NCBI RefSeq assembly: GCF_950097975.1
Contig: NZ_CATNHF010000001.1
Location: forward strand, 558,001-622,000
DNA: 64,000 nucleotides
Direction: 5' to 3'
Source: Microbacterium sp. T2.11-28
Lineage (GTDB): Bacteria > Actinomycetota > Actinomycetes > Actinomycetales > Microbacteriaceae
The number at the start of each line of letters is the position of its first letter. Positions within the stretch are counted from its first letter, which is position 1. The notes under the pieces are model-generated. The model was not told where the DNA came from, made no database searches, and saw nothing but the letters and a program-made list of their open reading frames with translations. This document shows positions 7,706 through 17,747 of this stretch, one piece after another. A program made the position numbers and the translations under genes.

Positions 7706-8329
7706 TCACGACGGCGGGCCCGAGGGGTCGACGCGCCAGTGCTGCAGCACGTGCCCCGACTCCTCCCACACGCGCGTCCCGAGGAGCTTCAGCGCCACCG
7801 GCGGTCGCTCGTCGAACAGATGCACGCCTCGCCCGCCGATGAGCGGGAACGTCACGAGCATGAGCTCGTCGACGAGCTGGGCGTGCATGAGGTCGTTCCA
7901 CAGCAGTCGTCCCGCGATGACGACGATGCCGCGTCCCTCCTCCGCCTTGAGCGCCCGCACGACGTCACGGCTCTCGGCGAGTCGCACGATGCGGGTGTTC
8001 GGCGCGTCCTCGACATCCGACGGCTGCAGCGTGTCGGAGACGACGACCTTGTCGATGTCGAAGAACCGCTCGGCGAAGCGGCGCCGGATCTCGGTGGCGT
8101 CCGCGTTCCCGCGCACGCTCGACCAGTAGTCCACCTGACCGCGGAAGGAGCGTCTGCCCGCGAGGAGCAGGATGTCGGCGTCGTCCATCAGATCGGTGTT
8201 GTGGAAATCGAAGGTGTCGGACCCGTGATAGTCGGGATGCCAGTGCTCGAACAGGGATCCGATGTCGTGGGCGTCGTCCTCGTAGACGCCGTCGATCGTC
8301 GCGAAGTTGCAGACGGTCAGAGTGCGCAC
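7706..8329 (-). CDS. Dihydrofolate reductase family protein (RibD C-terminal type)
   Basis: 207 residues with the RibD-C / DHFR-like Rossmann fold. The N-terminus TVCNFATIDGVYEDD is the usual substrate strand and loop. GIVVIAGRLLWNDLMHAQLVDELMLVTFPLIGGRG carries the NADPH-binding glycine and the typical LVDEL...P...G.G signature. Such stand-alone proteins are common in actinobacteria and reduce unknown substrates; it is unlikely to be the folate enzyme. The GTG start lies one base after the stop of the upstream methyltransferase gene, so the two are probably co-transcribed and coupled. Confidence 0.85.
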   Translation of the reverse strand: MRTLTVCNFATIDGVYEDDAHDIGSLFEHWHPDYHGSDTFDFHNTDLMDDADILLLAGRRSFRGQVDYWSSVRGNADATEIRRRFAERFFDIDKVVVSDTLQPSDVEDAPNTRIVRLAESRDVVRALKAEEGRGIVVIAGRLLWNDLMHAQLVDELMLVTFPLIGGRGVHLFDERPPVALKLLGTRVWEESGHVLQHWRVDPSGPPS

Positions 8330-8330
8330 G

Positions 8331-9077
8331 TCACGGCCTCTCTGCGCGGTAGGCGCGGGTCACGTACGGCAGCGGGACGCAGACGTCACCGACCGCGCCG
8401 ATCTCGTCGAACAGCTCGCCGATCTCGCGCTCGATGCGCGCGCGCTCCGAGGCGCCGGCGGTGATGACGTAGCTGCGCGAGCGCACCATCGCCGTCAGCG
8501 TCTCCCGCGTGACCGCACGCTCCCAGGACCATCGGCGCTCCTCGAGCCGCTCGAACGGCGGGCCGACGGGTGGGTCGCCCGCCGCGAGGAGCGTCTCGGC
8601 GTGGCTTCCGCGCATGGCCGCCGTGAGACGTGCGACCCACGGCACCGTCTCGTCACGGATGTTCCAGACGAGACCGAGCACGCCCCCGGGCCGCAGCACG
8701 CGCGCGACCTCTCTGCTGCCGGCTGCGGGGTCGACCCAGTGCCAGGCCTGCCCCAGCACGACGGCGTCGACCGAGGCGTCGGGCAGCGGCAGCGCCTCCG
8801 CGAACCCGACGAAGGTGGGCACGTCGGGAATCGCGGCGTGGAGGGTCGCGAGCATGTCGGCGTCGGGATCGATCGCGACCGTCTCCGCGCCGAGGTCGCG
8901 CAGCGTGCGCGTGAGCTTGCCGGTGCCCGCCCCGACATCGGCCACGCGCGGCGGCGCGGCACCGGATGCCGGCGCGAGGAGCCAGGACACGGCCTCGGCG
9001 GGGTATCCCGGCCTTCCCGCCTCGTAGATCCCGGCGACCTGACCGAAGGACGTGGAGAGCTTCTGCGCGTTCACCAT
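8331..9077 (-). CDS. Class I SAM-dependent methyltransferase
   Basis: 248 residues. Motif I V45-ADVGAGTG binds S-adenosylmethionine. The acidic residue at the end of the second strand is in VAIDPDADML, and the post-motif LGQAWHWVDP is characteristic of the UbiE/COQ5-like methyltransferase_11 group. Substrate unknown. It begins an apparent two-gene operon with the reductase-like gene. The ATG has TATGGT six bases upstream, and the divergent exonuclease gene starts 69 bases away. Confidence 0.88.
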   Translation of the reverse strand: MVNAQKLSTSFGQVAGIYEAGRPGYPAEAVSWLLAPASGAAPPRVADVGAGTGKLTRTLRDLGAETVAIDPDADMLATLHAAIPDVPTFVGFAEALPLPDASVDAVVLGQAWHWVDPAAGSREVARVLRPGGVLGLVWNIRDETVPWVARLTAAMRGSHAETLLAAGDPPVGPPFERLEERRWSWERAVTRETLTAMVRSRSYVITAGASERARIEREIGELFDEIGAVGDVCVPLPYVTRAYRAERP

Positions 9078-9083
9078 GACCCG

Positions 9084-9089
9084 ACCATA
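9084..9089 (-). promoter_or_regulatory. -10 element of the methyltransferase operon
   Basis: On the minus strand TATGGT ends six bases before the ATG at 9077. Confidence 0.55.
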
Positions 9090-9146
9090 CGCCCGCGCCC
9101 GGCGCGCCTCCACGGCGACGAGGCCTCGCCGGGCGAATGTGGGTGC

Positions 9147-9785
9147 GTGCCCCTGGACTTCACCGCGATCGACTTCGAGACGGCGAACTCCTCGAGCGCG
9201 TCCGCGTGCGCCGTGGGCCTTGCCCGTGTGCGCGGCGGGCGCGTCGTCGCCACGGCCGGCTGGCTGATCCGGCCCCCGGCCGGCCACGACCGCTTCTTCG
9301 AGATCAACATGGGGATCCACGGCATCCGCCCCGAGGACGTCGTCGGCGCCGCCGACTGGTCGACGCAGCTGGCCGACCTCGTCGCCTTCGCCGGCGACGA
9401 CATCCTCGTCGCCCACAACGCGGGTTTCGACATGACGGTGCTCCGGCGGGCATGCGAGGTCACCGGCGACGCCTACCCGGCCTACCGCTACCTCTGCAGC
9501 CTCCAGGTGGCGCGCAAGACCTACGAGCTCGACTCCTACCGGCTCCCCGTCGTGGCCGCCGCCGCGGGTCACCTCGACTTCGCCCACCACGATGCGGCCG
9601 CCGACGCCCTGGCCTGCGCGCACATCGTCATCGACGCCGCGGCCCGCAACGGCGTCCAGGACGCCGTGGAGCTCGCGATGCTGCTGGGACTGCGGATCCC
9701 GCAGATCCCGCTCCCCGCTGAGACTCCCGTCCCGCAGCGCCCGGTCCCGCAGCACCCCGTGCAGGCCGGCGCCGCCGTCGCCTGA
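9147..9785 (+). CDS. DnaQ-like 3'-5' exonuclease domain protein
   Basis: 212 residues, DEDDh superfamily. Exo I is D9-F-E11-T, Exo II is in VAHNAGFDMTVL, and Exo III is H-D-A-A-A-D-A near residue 155, giving the four acidic metal ligands and the catalytic histidine. Related to the epsilon proofreading subunit and RNase T but free-standing, so a role in repair or RNA trimming is likely. The C-terminal 25 residues are a proline-rich tail of P-x-P-V-P-Q type repeats. The GTG start is preceded at six bases by GAATGT; no better start is in frame. Confidence 0.85.
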   Translation: MPLDFTAIDFETANSSSASACAVGLARVRGGRVVATAGWLIRPPAGHDRFFEINMGIHGIRPEDVVGAADWSTQLADLVAFAGDDILVAHNAGFDMTVLRRACEVTGDAYPAYRYLCSLQVARKTYELDSYRLPVVAAAAGHLDFAHHDAAADALACAHIVIDAAARNGVQDAVELAMLLGLRIPQIPLPAETPVPQRPVPQHPVQAGAAVA

Positions 9786-9832
9786 CGGGGCGCCTCCGGG
9801 CCGATGTCGGGGGTGTGCGGCATCCTTCCCCC

Positions 9833-11095
9833 ATGGATGTCGTCTTCGTCACCGCGACCGCGGTCGTCTGCCTGCTGGCCGGACTCCTCGCGGGATGGTT
9901 CGCCGGCGCGGCCCGTGCCGCCGAGCGCGCCGCCTCCGCACGCGCCGCGCTGGGGGCGCGCCTTGCCGCAGCCGAGGCGGAGCGGGGCGCGCTGACCGCC
10001 CAGCTCGATCAGCAGCGCTCCCTCACCCGCGAGATGGCCGCGCAGGCTCGCGCCGACCAGGCGGCCCGAGACGAACGGGAGCGGCGCGAGCAGCAGGTGC
10101 TGCGCGCGCTGACGCCCGTCCAGGAGTCGCTGCAGAGCATGCAGCTCAAGGTCGACGAGCTCGAGCGCGACCGTCGCCTGCAGTACGGCGCGATCGCCGA
10201 GCAGCTGCGCCGCGCGCACGAGGAGAGCGAGACCCTGCGCAGCACGACGGAATCGCTGGCGGGGGCGTTGCGGTCCAACTCGGCCCGCGGCGTGTGGGGC
10301 GAGACGCAGCTGCGGCGCATCGTCGAGTCCGCGGGGCTGACGCGCTACGTGGACTTCGACACGCAGTCCTCGATCCTGACCGAGGCCGGGGCCGGTCGAC
10401 CCGACCTCGTCGTGCGCCTCCCCGGCGACAAGGCTCTCGCCGTCGATGCGAAGGTGCCCCTCGACGCCTACCTCGAAGCCAGCGCGATCCCCGTGACCGC
10501 CACCGGGGAGGAGGGGGCTCGTCGCAAGACGCTGCTGGAGCGCCACGTCAAGGCGGTGAGGGCGCACGTCGACGCGCTGGCGAAGAAGTCGTACTGGGCG
10601 GGACTGCCCTCGAGCCCCGAGTTCGTCGTCTGCTTCATCCCGAGCGAGTCGCTGCTCGCGGCGGCGCTCGAGGAGGACCCGTCGCTGCTGGACTACGCGT
10701 TCGGGCGACGCGTCGCGCTCGCCTCGCCGGTCAACCTGTGGGCGGTGCTGAAGACCGTGGCGTACACGTGGACGCAGCAGGACGTCTCCGACGAGGCCCG
10801 CACGCTGTTCGACCTCGGCAACGAGCTCTACCACCGCCTGGGCGGACTGGCCCGCCACACCGACGACCTGCGGCGAGCGATCGAGCGCACCGTCGCCAGC
10901 TACAACCGCTTCGCGGGCGCCCTCGAATCACGCGTGCTCGTCAGCGCACGGCGGTTCCCGGGCATCGACGAGACCAAGCTCGACGCCGTCGCCGCACCGC
11001 AGCCGATCGAGGCCGCTCCGCGCCCGCTGACCGCGGCCGAACTGATCGCTCCCGAACTCGGCGCCGACGTGGGCGATCTGCGGGACCGCCTCTGA
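9833..11095 (+). CDS. rmuC: DNA recombination protein RmuC
   Basis: 420 residues. An N-terminal membrane helix (VVFVTATAVVCLLAGLLAGW) is followed by an Ala/Arg/Glu-rich coiled coil to about residue 145. The conserved RmuC nuclease-like domain then begins with RGVWGETQLRRIVESAGL, with RPDLVVRLPGDKALAVDAKV and EFVVCFIPSE. RmuC limits inversions at short inverted repeats, probably by cutting DNA. Length is normal. It follows the exonuclease gene by 47 bases in the same direction, making a small genome-maintenance pair. The first of two adjacent ATGs was taken. Confidence 0.92.
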   Translation: MDVVFVTATAVVCLLAGLLAGWFAGAARAAERAASARAALGARLAAAEAERGALTAQLDQQRSLTREMAAQARADQAARDERERREQQVLRALTPVQESLQSMQLKVDELERDRRLQYGAIAEQLRRAHEESETLRSTTESLAGALRSNSARGVWGETQLRRIVESAGLTRYVDFDTQSSILTEAGAGRPDLVVRLPGDKALAVDAKVPLDAYLEASAIPVTATGEEGARRKTLLERHVKAVRAHVDALAKKSYWAGLPSSPEFVVCFIPSESLLAAALEEDPSLLDYAFGRRVALASPVNLWAVLKTVAYTWTQQDVSDEARTLFDLGNELYHRLGGLARHTDDLRRAIERTVASYNRFAGALESRVLVSARRFPGIDETKLDAVAAPQPIEAAPRPLTAAELIAPELGADVGDLRDRL

Positions 11096-11105
11096 CGCGC
11101 AGGGA

Positions 11106-11297
11106 TCAGCCGCCGGGGAGCAGGCTCATGGCGCTGACGACCGCGACCGAGACGGCCACGAACGCGCCGATCATCCACCAGGCGCTCACCTGATGCCCCT
11201 CGGGGGCGCGGCGGCGCAGCAGCACGTCGGGACGGCGAGCGGGGTCGAGGGGAACCGCGATCTGACCGGTCTTCGGACTGTTGGTTGCTGCGGACAT
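11106..11297 (-). CDS. Small single-pass membrane protein
   Basis: 63 residues. A polar, basic N-terminal half is followed by one hydrophobic helix (SAWWMIGAFVAVSVAVVSAM) and the tail SLLPGG. I recognise no family. The ATG at 11297 is preferred to an upstream in-frame start at 11342 because GGAG sits eight bases before it. It is downstream of glpX in the same direction, about 137 bases away, and convergent with rmuC. Confidence 0.65.
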   Translation of the reverse strand: MSAATNSPKTGQIAVPLDPARRPDVLLRRRAPEGHQVSAWWMIGAFVAVSVAVVSAMSLLPGG

Positions 11298-11319
11298 CGA
11301 TGACTCCAAGCTGTGTGGA

Positions 11320-11335
11320 CGGCGACGTGTCGCCG
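11320..11335 (-). terminator. Possible hairpin between glpX and the small membrane gene
   Basis: CGGCGA-CGTG-TCGCCG is a perfect 6-bp stem with a 4-base loop, about 100 bases after the glpX stop. No T-run follows, so it may be only a weak terminator or part of the leader of the small membrane gene. Confidence 0.3.
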
Positions 11336-11434
11336 GTGACACCGCGGTCCATTCTGCCAGACGCGGTCACACCCGAGAGGTGTCGCCACGCGCGGGACCG
11401 TCTCGATCAGGTCACGGGCGTGCGCAGCGGACGA

Positions 11435-12424
11435 TCACAGCCACTTCGACGTCAGGTGCTCCGAGGAGATCCGGCGGAGCGTTCCCGAGGCGCCCCGCAG
11501 CACCACCGACTCCGTGTAGATGAAGTCGCCGTCGCGACGGACCCCCGCCACCAGCTCGCCGTTGGTGACCCCGGTCGCCACGAAGATGGTGTTCTTGCCC
11601 CGGACCATCTCGTCGGCCTCGTAGACGTGGTCGTCGAGCTTCAGTCCCGCATCGATCCCGCGCTGCTTCTCGTCGTCGTCGCGCGGCCAGAGCCTTCCCT
11701 GGATGTGTCCGCCGAGCGCCTTGATCGCGCAGGCGGTCACGATGCCCTCGGGGCTGCCCCCGATGCCGATGCACATGTCGGTACGGGCATTGTGGCGGGC
11801 CGCGTTGATGCCGCCGGCGACGTCGCCGTCGCTCATGAGCCGCGTTCCGGCGCCGGCCTCGCGGATCTCCTCGATGAGCCGTGCGTGGCGCGGGCGGTTC
11901 AGCACGGACACCACCATCTCGTCGACCGGCTTGCCGAGCGCCTTCGCCAGGCGGTGCACGTTCTCGGCGACGGGCAGGCGGATGTCGACGACGCCGACGC
12001 CGGCCGGTCCGGTGACGATCTTGTCCATGTAGAAGACCGAGGAGGCGTCCAGCATCGCGCCGCGGTCGGCGACAGCGAGCACGGACAGCGCGTTGTTGCG
12101 TCCTTCGGCGGTGAGCGTCGTGCCGTCGATCGGGTCGACCGCGATGTCGCACTGCGGACCACGACCTGTTCCCACGTGCTCCCCGTTGAAGAGCATCGGC
12201 GCGTTGTCCTTCTCGCCCTCCCCGATCACGATGACGCCGTCGAAGTTGACGGTGGAGAGGAAGGCGCGCATGGCGTCGACCGCGGCACCGTCGGCGAGCT
12301 CCTTCTGCCCCCGCCCGATGAACGGCACGGAGCGGATCGCGGCCGCCTCGGTGGCCCGGACGAGCTCGAGGGCCAGGTTGCGGTCGGGATGCAGCGGGCT
12401 CATATCCGCGGTCAGACTCACCAT
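11435..12424 (-). CDS. glpX: Class II fructose-1,6-bisphosphatase
   Basis: 329 residues. GlpX hydrolyses fructose 1,6-bisphosphate to fructose 6-phosphate in gluconeogenesis, using Mg or Mn. The metal-site motif D-P-I-D-G-T-T and the GEGEKDNAPML segment are intact. GIGGSPEGI and the C-terminal DGDFIYTESVVLRG are also typical. Actinobacteria generally rely on this class as their main FBPase. The gene is divergent from the class II aldolase gene, so the two enzymes handling the same sugar bisphosphate share an intergenic region. TAGTCT ends six bases before the ATG. Confidence 0.96.
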   Translation of the reverse strand: MVSLTADMSPLHPDRNLALELVRATEAAAIRSVPFIGRGQKELADGAAVDAMRAFLSTVNFDGVIVIGEGEKDNAPMLFNGEHVGTGRGPQCDIAVDPIDGTTLTAEGRNNALSVLAVADRGAMLDASSVFYMDKIVTGPAGVGVVDIRLPVAENVHRLAKALGKPVDEMVVSVLNRPRHARLIEEIREAGAGTRLMSDGDVAGGINAARHNARTDMCIGIGGSPEGIVTACAIKALGGHIQGRLWPRDDDEKQRGIDAGLKLDDHVYEADEMVRGKNTIFVATGVTNGELVAGVRRDGDFIYTESVVLRGASGTLRRISSEHLTSKWL

Positions 12425-12430
12425 GGCGTC

Positions 12431-12436
12431 AGACTA
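12431..12436 (-). promoter_or_regulatory. -10 element of glpX
   Basis: On the minus strand TAGTCT ends six bases before the ATG at 12424, predicting a leaderless message. Confidence 0.55.
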
Positions 12437-12572
12437 CGCGCCGCACGTACCCGCCGTGAGGACTTTCGCCCTGATTCGCACGAAGGAATCGCGTTTCTTT
12501 CCGCCCGGGCACAGACCGCCGGAGCGGGCCGTTTTCCCGGTCGGCCACCACGCGGCGTGCGCCCCGCTTCGC

Positions 12573-12578
12573 TAGGCT
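12573..12578 (+). promoter_or_regulatory. Possible -10 element of the aldolase gene
   Basis: TAGGCT lies 45 bases before the ATG at 12624, giving a leader of about 40 bases that contains the TAGGAGC ribosome binding site. No clear -35 was seen. Confidence 0.4.
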
Positions 12579-12623
12579 GACCGTTGGAATCACCGCCGCA
12601 CAGACACATCGCTAGGAGCTGTC

Positions 12624-13652
<1,029 letters not shown>

Positions 13653-13673
13653 TCGCACCTCGCGCCCACGCGG

Positions 13674-13704
13674 ATGCCGCGACCCGCTCCCCGGGTCGCG
13701 GCAT
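13674..13704 (+). terminator. Strong hairpin terminator after the aldolase gene
   Basis: A perfect 13-bp stem, ATGCCGCGACCCG paired with CGGGTCGCGGCAT, encloses a 5-base loop. It begins 21 bases after the stop. Only a short T-poor tail follows, as is usual in high-GC actinobacteria. It could also serve the convergent peptidase gene. Confidence 0.75.
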
Positions 13705-13780
13705 TCGCCGTTCCGGCGCCGGACGATCAGCGAGCGCCCGGGAGGAGGCCCGGCCGCTCACTGAGCGCTCGGGAGGGCGA

Positions 13781-15844
13781 TCAGTAGGAGGCGCCGAGCA
13801 GCAGGTCGCGCGGGTAGAGGAGCTTGGCGACGCCGTCGACCTTGACGCCGAGGTGAAGGTGCGGACCGGTGGAGCATCCGGTCGAGCCGACCTCGCCGAT
13901 CTTCTGGCCGGCCTTGACGGTCTGCCCGTTCTTCACCGAGAAGGCGCTGAGGTGCGCGTAGGTGAGGACGAACTCCGTGCCGTCGATGGTGGTCTTCACC
14001 AGCACCTGCTTCTGACGCGTGTTGTTCGGCGCCCAGGACGGGCAGCCCGAGGTGATCCAGATCTCCTGGACGGTCACGGTGCCGCCGCGCATCGCGTACA
14101 CGGGCGTCCCTGTCCTGGCGGCGAAGTCGTCGCCGGAGTGGCCCGAGTACGTCGTCATCGTCGCCGAGGGCCGGATGGGGAAGGCCCAGCCGTACTTCCC
14201 CGGAACGCCCGAGCCTGCCGCGCTCGCGTCCGAGTAGGCGGGAAGCTTCTTGCCGGTCCAGGTCGACAGTCCGTCCACCTCGACCAGCCGCAGCTGGCCG
14301 CTGTCGTCGAGGGTGAGCCCCGCGACCGCGTAGCCGTTCGTCCCGGAGCCCCATGCGGCCCGCCCGTCCCTGGTCGAGTAGACCGCGAGCGCACCGTCCT
14401 CGCGCAGGAGCAGGACGGGTGCTGCGGTGCCCGTGGTCCTGGTCGTCCGCAGCGGCGTGCCGCTCCGGCTGAGGACCACGTTCCCATCGCCCTGCACGGT
14501 GAAGCGGTAGGTGCCGTTGGGTGAGGCGATGTAGGTCCCCGCGCGCATCGGGATACCGGGGCGCAGGACGTTGCCGAGCGACCACGAGGCGGTCCGCTTG
14601 ACCGACGTGCGGGTGACGGTGAGGTAGCCGCTCTTGGTGGCGGTGACCGTCACGGTCACCGCCCTGCCTGCGGCCCACTCCGGAACCCGCCAGGTGGAGG
14701 AGGTCGCGCCCGCGACCACGGCCCCGTCGACCCGCCACTGGTAGCCGAGATTCGGAGTCGGGCTCCACGTCCCGATGACCGCGGTGAGCGTGCGCCCGGC
14801 TGCCACACTGCCGCTCACGGTGGGCGTGGGGGCACTCGTGAAGGCCCATTTCACATCGACGGTCGCGCTGGTGCGCGACACCGAGGTGTACCCCGATTTC
14901 GATCCGCCGATCCGCACCGACACCTCGTGGCCGGCGTCGGCGGCGACGAGCTTGTAGGTCTTGGCGGTCGCGCCGGGGATCGAGGCTCCATCCCGGAGCC
15001 ACTGGTATCGCAGCGTGACCGGCGACGGACCCCAGGTGCCCGGCGACGCGGTGAGCGTGGAGCCGACAGCGGGGGTCCCGCTCAGCGCCACGCGCGACGG
15101 AACGGTCAGCACGCGCGGAACCGTGACCGCGGCGCTCGAGCGGGTGACGCTCGTGTATCCCGTCTTCACGCCCTTGAGCCGGACCGAGACGGCCTTTCCG
15201 GCGTCGGCGCTCGTGAGCTTGTACGACGCCGCGGTGGCGCCTGCGATGGCGCTTCCGGCCCGGTACCACTGGTACGTGAGAGCCACCGGCGACGGACCCC
15301 ACGCCTCGTGGGTCGCCGTCACCGTGCGGCCGACGGCCACCGTGCCGGTGATGACGGGAGCGGGAGATGCCGTGAACGCACGGAGGATCGTCCGACCCGA
15401 ACTGGTGGCGCTGGTCGTCACGTAGCCGGTGCGCGACGCGGTGACCCGCACCGACAGCACCTGGTCCGCGTCGGCGGCGGTGGCGACGTAGGTCGCCGAC
15501 GTGGCCCCGGCGATCGCGCTCCCGCCGCGCAGCCACTGGTAGCGGAACGTCGACGGCGTGGGCGACCAGGTCCCGCGCACGGCGGTGAGAGTGCGGCCCA
15601 CCGTCGTGGTGCCCGAGACGGTCGGTGTGCCGACCGTGGTGAAGCGCTTGCTCGGGGCCGGTGTCGGAGTCGGGGTCGGCGTCGGCGTCGCGACCGCGGT
15701 GGCGGTGGGCGTGGGCGTCTGCGCACCGGCCGGGAGCATGTGCGAGGCAGCGCTCGCGGGCAGCACCGTCAGGGCGCCGGCGGCGATCAGCGCGAGGCCG
15801 GCGAAGGTCGCGAGGGCGCGACGAGGGAGGGCACGTGAAATCAC
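13781..15844 (-). CDS. Secreted M23 peptidase with four Ig-like repeats and a lectin-like domain
   Basis: 687 residues with a signal peptide (ALATFAGLALIAAGALTVLPASA). A Thr-Pro repeat linker (residues about 43-66) is followed by four repeats of about 90 residues, each with GT.TVG.TLT, WSP/WGPSP, YQWLR/YQWYR and AGATS..Y, typical of bacterial Ig-like wall modules. Next comes a bulb-lectin-like segment (YRFTVQGDGNVVLSRSG) near 450-540. The M23 metallopeptidase domain is last, with zinc ligands in SGHSGDD and GPHLHLG. It probably cleaves or binds peptidoglycan at the cell surface. The first two repeat cores share a long block with later ones, suggesting internal duplication. GTG start with GGAGG seven bases upstream. 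Confidence 0.9.
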   Translation of the reverse strand: MISRALPRRALATFAGLALIAAGALTVLPASAASHMLPAGAQTPTPTATAVATPTPTPTPTPAPSKRFTTVGTPTVSGTTTVGRTLTAVRGTWSPTPSTFRYQWLRGGSAIAGATSATYVATAADADQVLSVRVTASRTGYVTTSATSSGRTILRAFTASPAPVITGTVAVGRTVTATHEAWGPSPVALTYQWYRAGSAIAGATAASYKLTSADAGKAVSVRLKGVKTGYTSVTRSSAAVTVPRVLTVPSRVALSGTPAVGSTLTASPGTWGPSPVTLRYQWLRDGASIPGATAKTYKLVAADAGHEVSVRIGGSKSGYTSVSRTSATVDVKWAFTSAPTPTVSGSVAAGRTLTAVIGTWSPTPNLGYQWRVDGAVVAGATSSTWRVPEWAAGRAVTVTVTATKSGYLTVTRTSVKRTASWSLGNVLRPGIPMRAGTYIASPNGTYRFTVQGDGNVVLSRSGTPLRTTRTTGTAAPVLLLREDGALAVYSTRDGRAAWGSGTNGYAVAGLTLDDSGQLRLVEVDGLSTWTGKKLPAYSDASAAGSGVPGKYGWAFPIRPSATMTTYSGHSGDDFAARTGTPVYAMRGGTVTVQEIWITSGCPSWAPNNTRQKQVLVKTTIDGTEFVLTYAHLSAFSVKNGQTVKAGQKIGEVGSTGCSTGPHLHLGVKVDGVAKLLYPRDLLLGASY

Positions 15845-15890
15845 AGGCTCCCTCCCGGGGGGTGTCGGGGCGTACGCCGAGGCGCAGCGT

Positions 15891-15896
15891 CACCGT
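15891..15896 (-). promoter_or_regulatory. Possible -10 element of the M23 peptidase gene
   Basis: On the minus strand this reads TACGGT, about 46 bases before the GTG, leaving room for the ribosome binding site. Confidence 0.35.
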
Positions 15897-15969
15897 ATCA
15901 GACGACCGGGTGGATGCAGCAGGGGCGTGCGGAGTGGCGCGCAGGACTCCGGTCCGCGGCCGTGCCCCG

Positions 15970-16533
15970 TCATCCGCTGCGCAGCACGCCCTCGATCACT
16001 GCGGGGTCGCTCATGAGCGGCACGCTCAGACAGATGCTGACGACGATGAAGGAGACGACCGCACCGACCAGGGCGATCCACCACGACAGCCGGCCGCGCA
16101 CAATCGCGCGCCACGACAGCAGGGCGGTGACGATCCACCCGACGGCGAAGAGGACGGCAGCCGTGGTGCCCCAGGCGCGGCCCTCTGCGACAGCGGTGAA
16201 ATCGGCGTCGATCCCTGCCATCCGCATCCACAGCTCGGCGAAGGCGGCGTAGTCGATGAGCTGCGGGATCGTCGTGACGACGGTGAAGAGACCGTAGGCC
16301 AGGAGCGCGATCGTCACGAAGCGGTCGCGCCGTCGCGGGTTCGCCGCCGCGGCCGCGGCCTCGGGAGCAGGGGTCGACGCGACCGACGGGGGCGGCACGG
16401 CCACCGGCAGAACCTGGGCGTCGCCCGCCGGGACCGCACCCTGCGGCCCTCCGGACCGGCGGATGATCTCCTGCTGCTCCTCGGGCGTCGCGTACTCGCC
16501 GTACTGCGGCGCCGGGCGCGGGGTGTCGGTCAC
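15970..16533 (-). CDS. Membrane protein co-transcribed with ispH (DUF6264-like)
   Basis: 187 residues. A proline-rich cytoplasmic N-terminus contains [18 protein letters not shown]. Then come four predicted membrane helices, beginning near [21 protein letters not shown] and ending with [21 protein letters not shown]. The layout matches a Microbacteriaceae family I know as DUF6264, from memory and not confirmed. The GTG start overlaps the ispH stop as GTGA, so it is coupled to ispH. Function unknown. Confidence 0.75.
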   Translation of the reverse strand: MTDTPRPAPQYGEYATPEEQQEIIRRSGGPQGAVPAGDAQVLPVAVPPPSVASTPAPEAAAAAANPRRRDRFVTIALLAYGLFTVVTTIPQLIDYAAFAELWMRMAGIDADFTAVAEGRAWGTTAAVLFAVGWIVTALLSWRAIVRGRLSWWIALVGAVVSFIVVSICLSVPLMSDPAVIEGVLRSG

Positions 16534-17621
16534 GTGCGGTCCTGTCCGGCCGCCGCGGGCCCTCCCGCCGCCCTCCCGCCGAGCGCCCGCTCGTCGCGGC
16601 GTCCACTGGAGTCCTGGCGCAGCTCCTTCGGGAGGGAGAACAGCAGATCCTCCTCCGCGGTGCGCACCTCCTCGACGTCGCGGTAGCCGGCGCCGGCGAG
16701 CTCGGAGAGGACCTCTCGCACCAGGACCTCGGGCACCGAGGCACCGGAGGTCACACCGACGGTCTCGACGTCGTCGAGCCACTCCTGCTGGATCTCGTGG
16801 GCGTAGTCCACGCGGTACGCGGCCTTCGCCCCGTACTCGAGCGCGACCTCGACGAGGCGCACGCTGTTGGAGGAGTTCGCCGATCCGACGACGATCACCA
16901 GATCGGCGTCCTTGGCGACCTTCTTGATCGCGACCTGACGGTTCTGGGTGGCGTAGCAGATGTCGTCCGAGGGCGGGTCCTGCAGGTTCGGGAACCGCTC
17001 GCGGAGGCGGCGCACCGTCTCCATGGTCTCGTCGACCGAGAGCGTCGTCTGCGAGAGCCACACGACCTTGTCGGGATCCTTGACGACGACCGTGGCCGCC
17101 TCGTCGGGCGAGTTGACGACGGTGACGTGGTCGGGCGCCTCGCCGGCGGTGCCCTCGACCTCCTCGTGGCCCTCGTGGCCGATCAGGAGGATCTCGTAGT
17201 CGCTGCGGGCGAAGCGCACCGCCTCGCGGTGCACCTTCGTGACCAGCGGGCAGGTCGCGTCGATGGCGTGCAGTCCCCGGTCGGCCGCGGCCGACACGAC
17301 GGCGGGCGAGACCCCGTGCGCACTGAAGACGACGTTCGCGCCGGGCGGCACCTCGTCGACCTCCTCGACGAAGACGGCCCCCTGGGCCTCGAGCTCGGTC
17401 ACGACATGGATGTTGTGCACGATCTGCTTGCGCACGTACACCGGCGCCCCGTAGCGCTCCAGCGCCTTCTCGACGGCGATGACGGCCCGGTCGACACCGG
17501 CGCAGTAGCCGCGCGGCGCGGCCAGCAGCACCCGCTTCTGTCCGGAGACCGGGTTATCCTGGAGCCGCCCTCGCGGCCCCGGTACGCGGGGCAGGGGCAG
17601 CTGGACGACGGATGTGCTCAC
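16530..17621 (-). CDS. ispH: 4-hydroxy-3-methylbut-2-enyl diphosphate reductase
   Basis: 363 residues. IspH is the last enzyme of the MEP pathway and makes IPP and DMAPP using a [4Fe-4S] cluster. The three cluster cysteines are visible in [24 protein letters not shown] and [12 protein letters not shown]. The substrate loops [10 protein letters not shown] and TSGASVPE are present. The first 30 residues are an extra N-terminal extension. The GTG at 17621 is supported by TAGACT six bases upstream. A coupled membrane-protein gene follows. Confidence 0.96.
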   Translation of the reverse strand: MSTSVVQLPLPRVPGPRGRLQDNPVSGQKRVLLAAPRGYCAGVDRAVIAVEKALERYGAPVYVRKQIVHNIHVVTELEAQGAVFVEEVDEVPPGANVVFSAHGVSPAVVSAAADRGLHAIDATCPLVTKVHREAVRFARSDYEILLIGHEGHEEVEGTAGEAPDHVTVVNSPDEAATVVVKDPDKVVWLSQTTLSVDETMETVRRLRERFPNLQDPPSDDICYATQNRQVAIKKVAKDADLVIVVGSANSSNSVRLVEVALEYGAKAAYRVDYAHEIQQEWLDDVETVGVTSGASVPEVLVREVLSELAGAGYRDVEEVRTAEEDLLFSLPKELRQDSSGRRDERALGGRAAGGPAAAGQDRT

Positions 17622-17627
17622 ACCCCG

Positions 17628-17633
17628 AGTCTA
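17628..17633 (-). promoter_or_regulatory. -10 element of ispH
   Basis: On the minus strand TAGACT ends six bases before the GTG at 17621. Confidence 0.55.
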
Positions 17634-17747
17634 CGAGGCGCAGCATGACAGTGGCCTGAGCGGCGGGATCGTGCCGGGCCGACCGATCCGCGACGCCGCA
17701 CGGCGGCCGGGGCGCATCACCCGGGGCGCAGCGCAGGAGGAGGACAC

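Noticed and set aside
15640..15725. Short tandem repeats resembling a CRISPR or minisatellite
   Set aside because: They encode the Thr-Pro linker of the M23 peptidase; no unique spacers.
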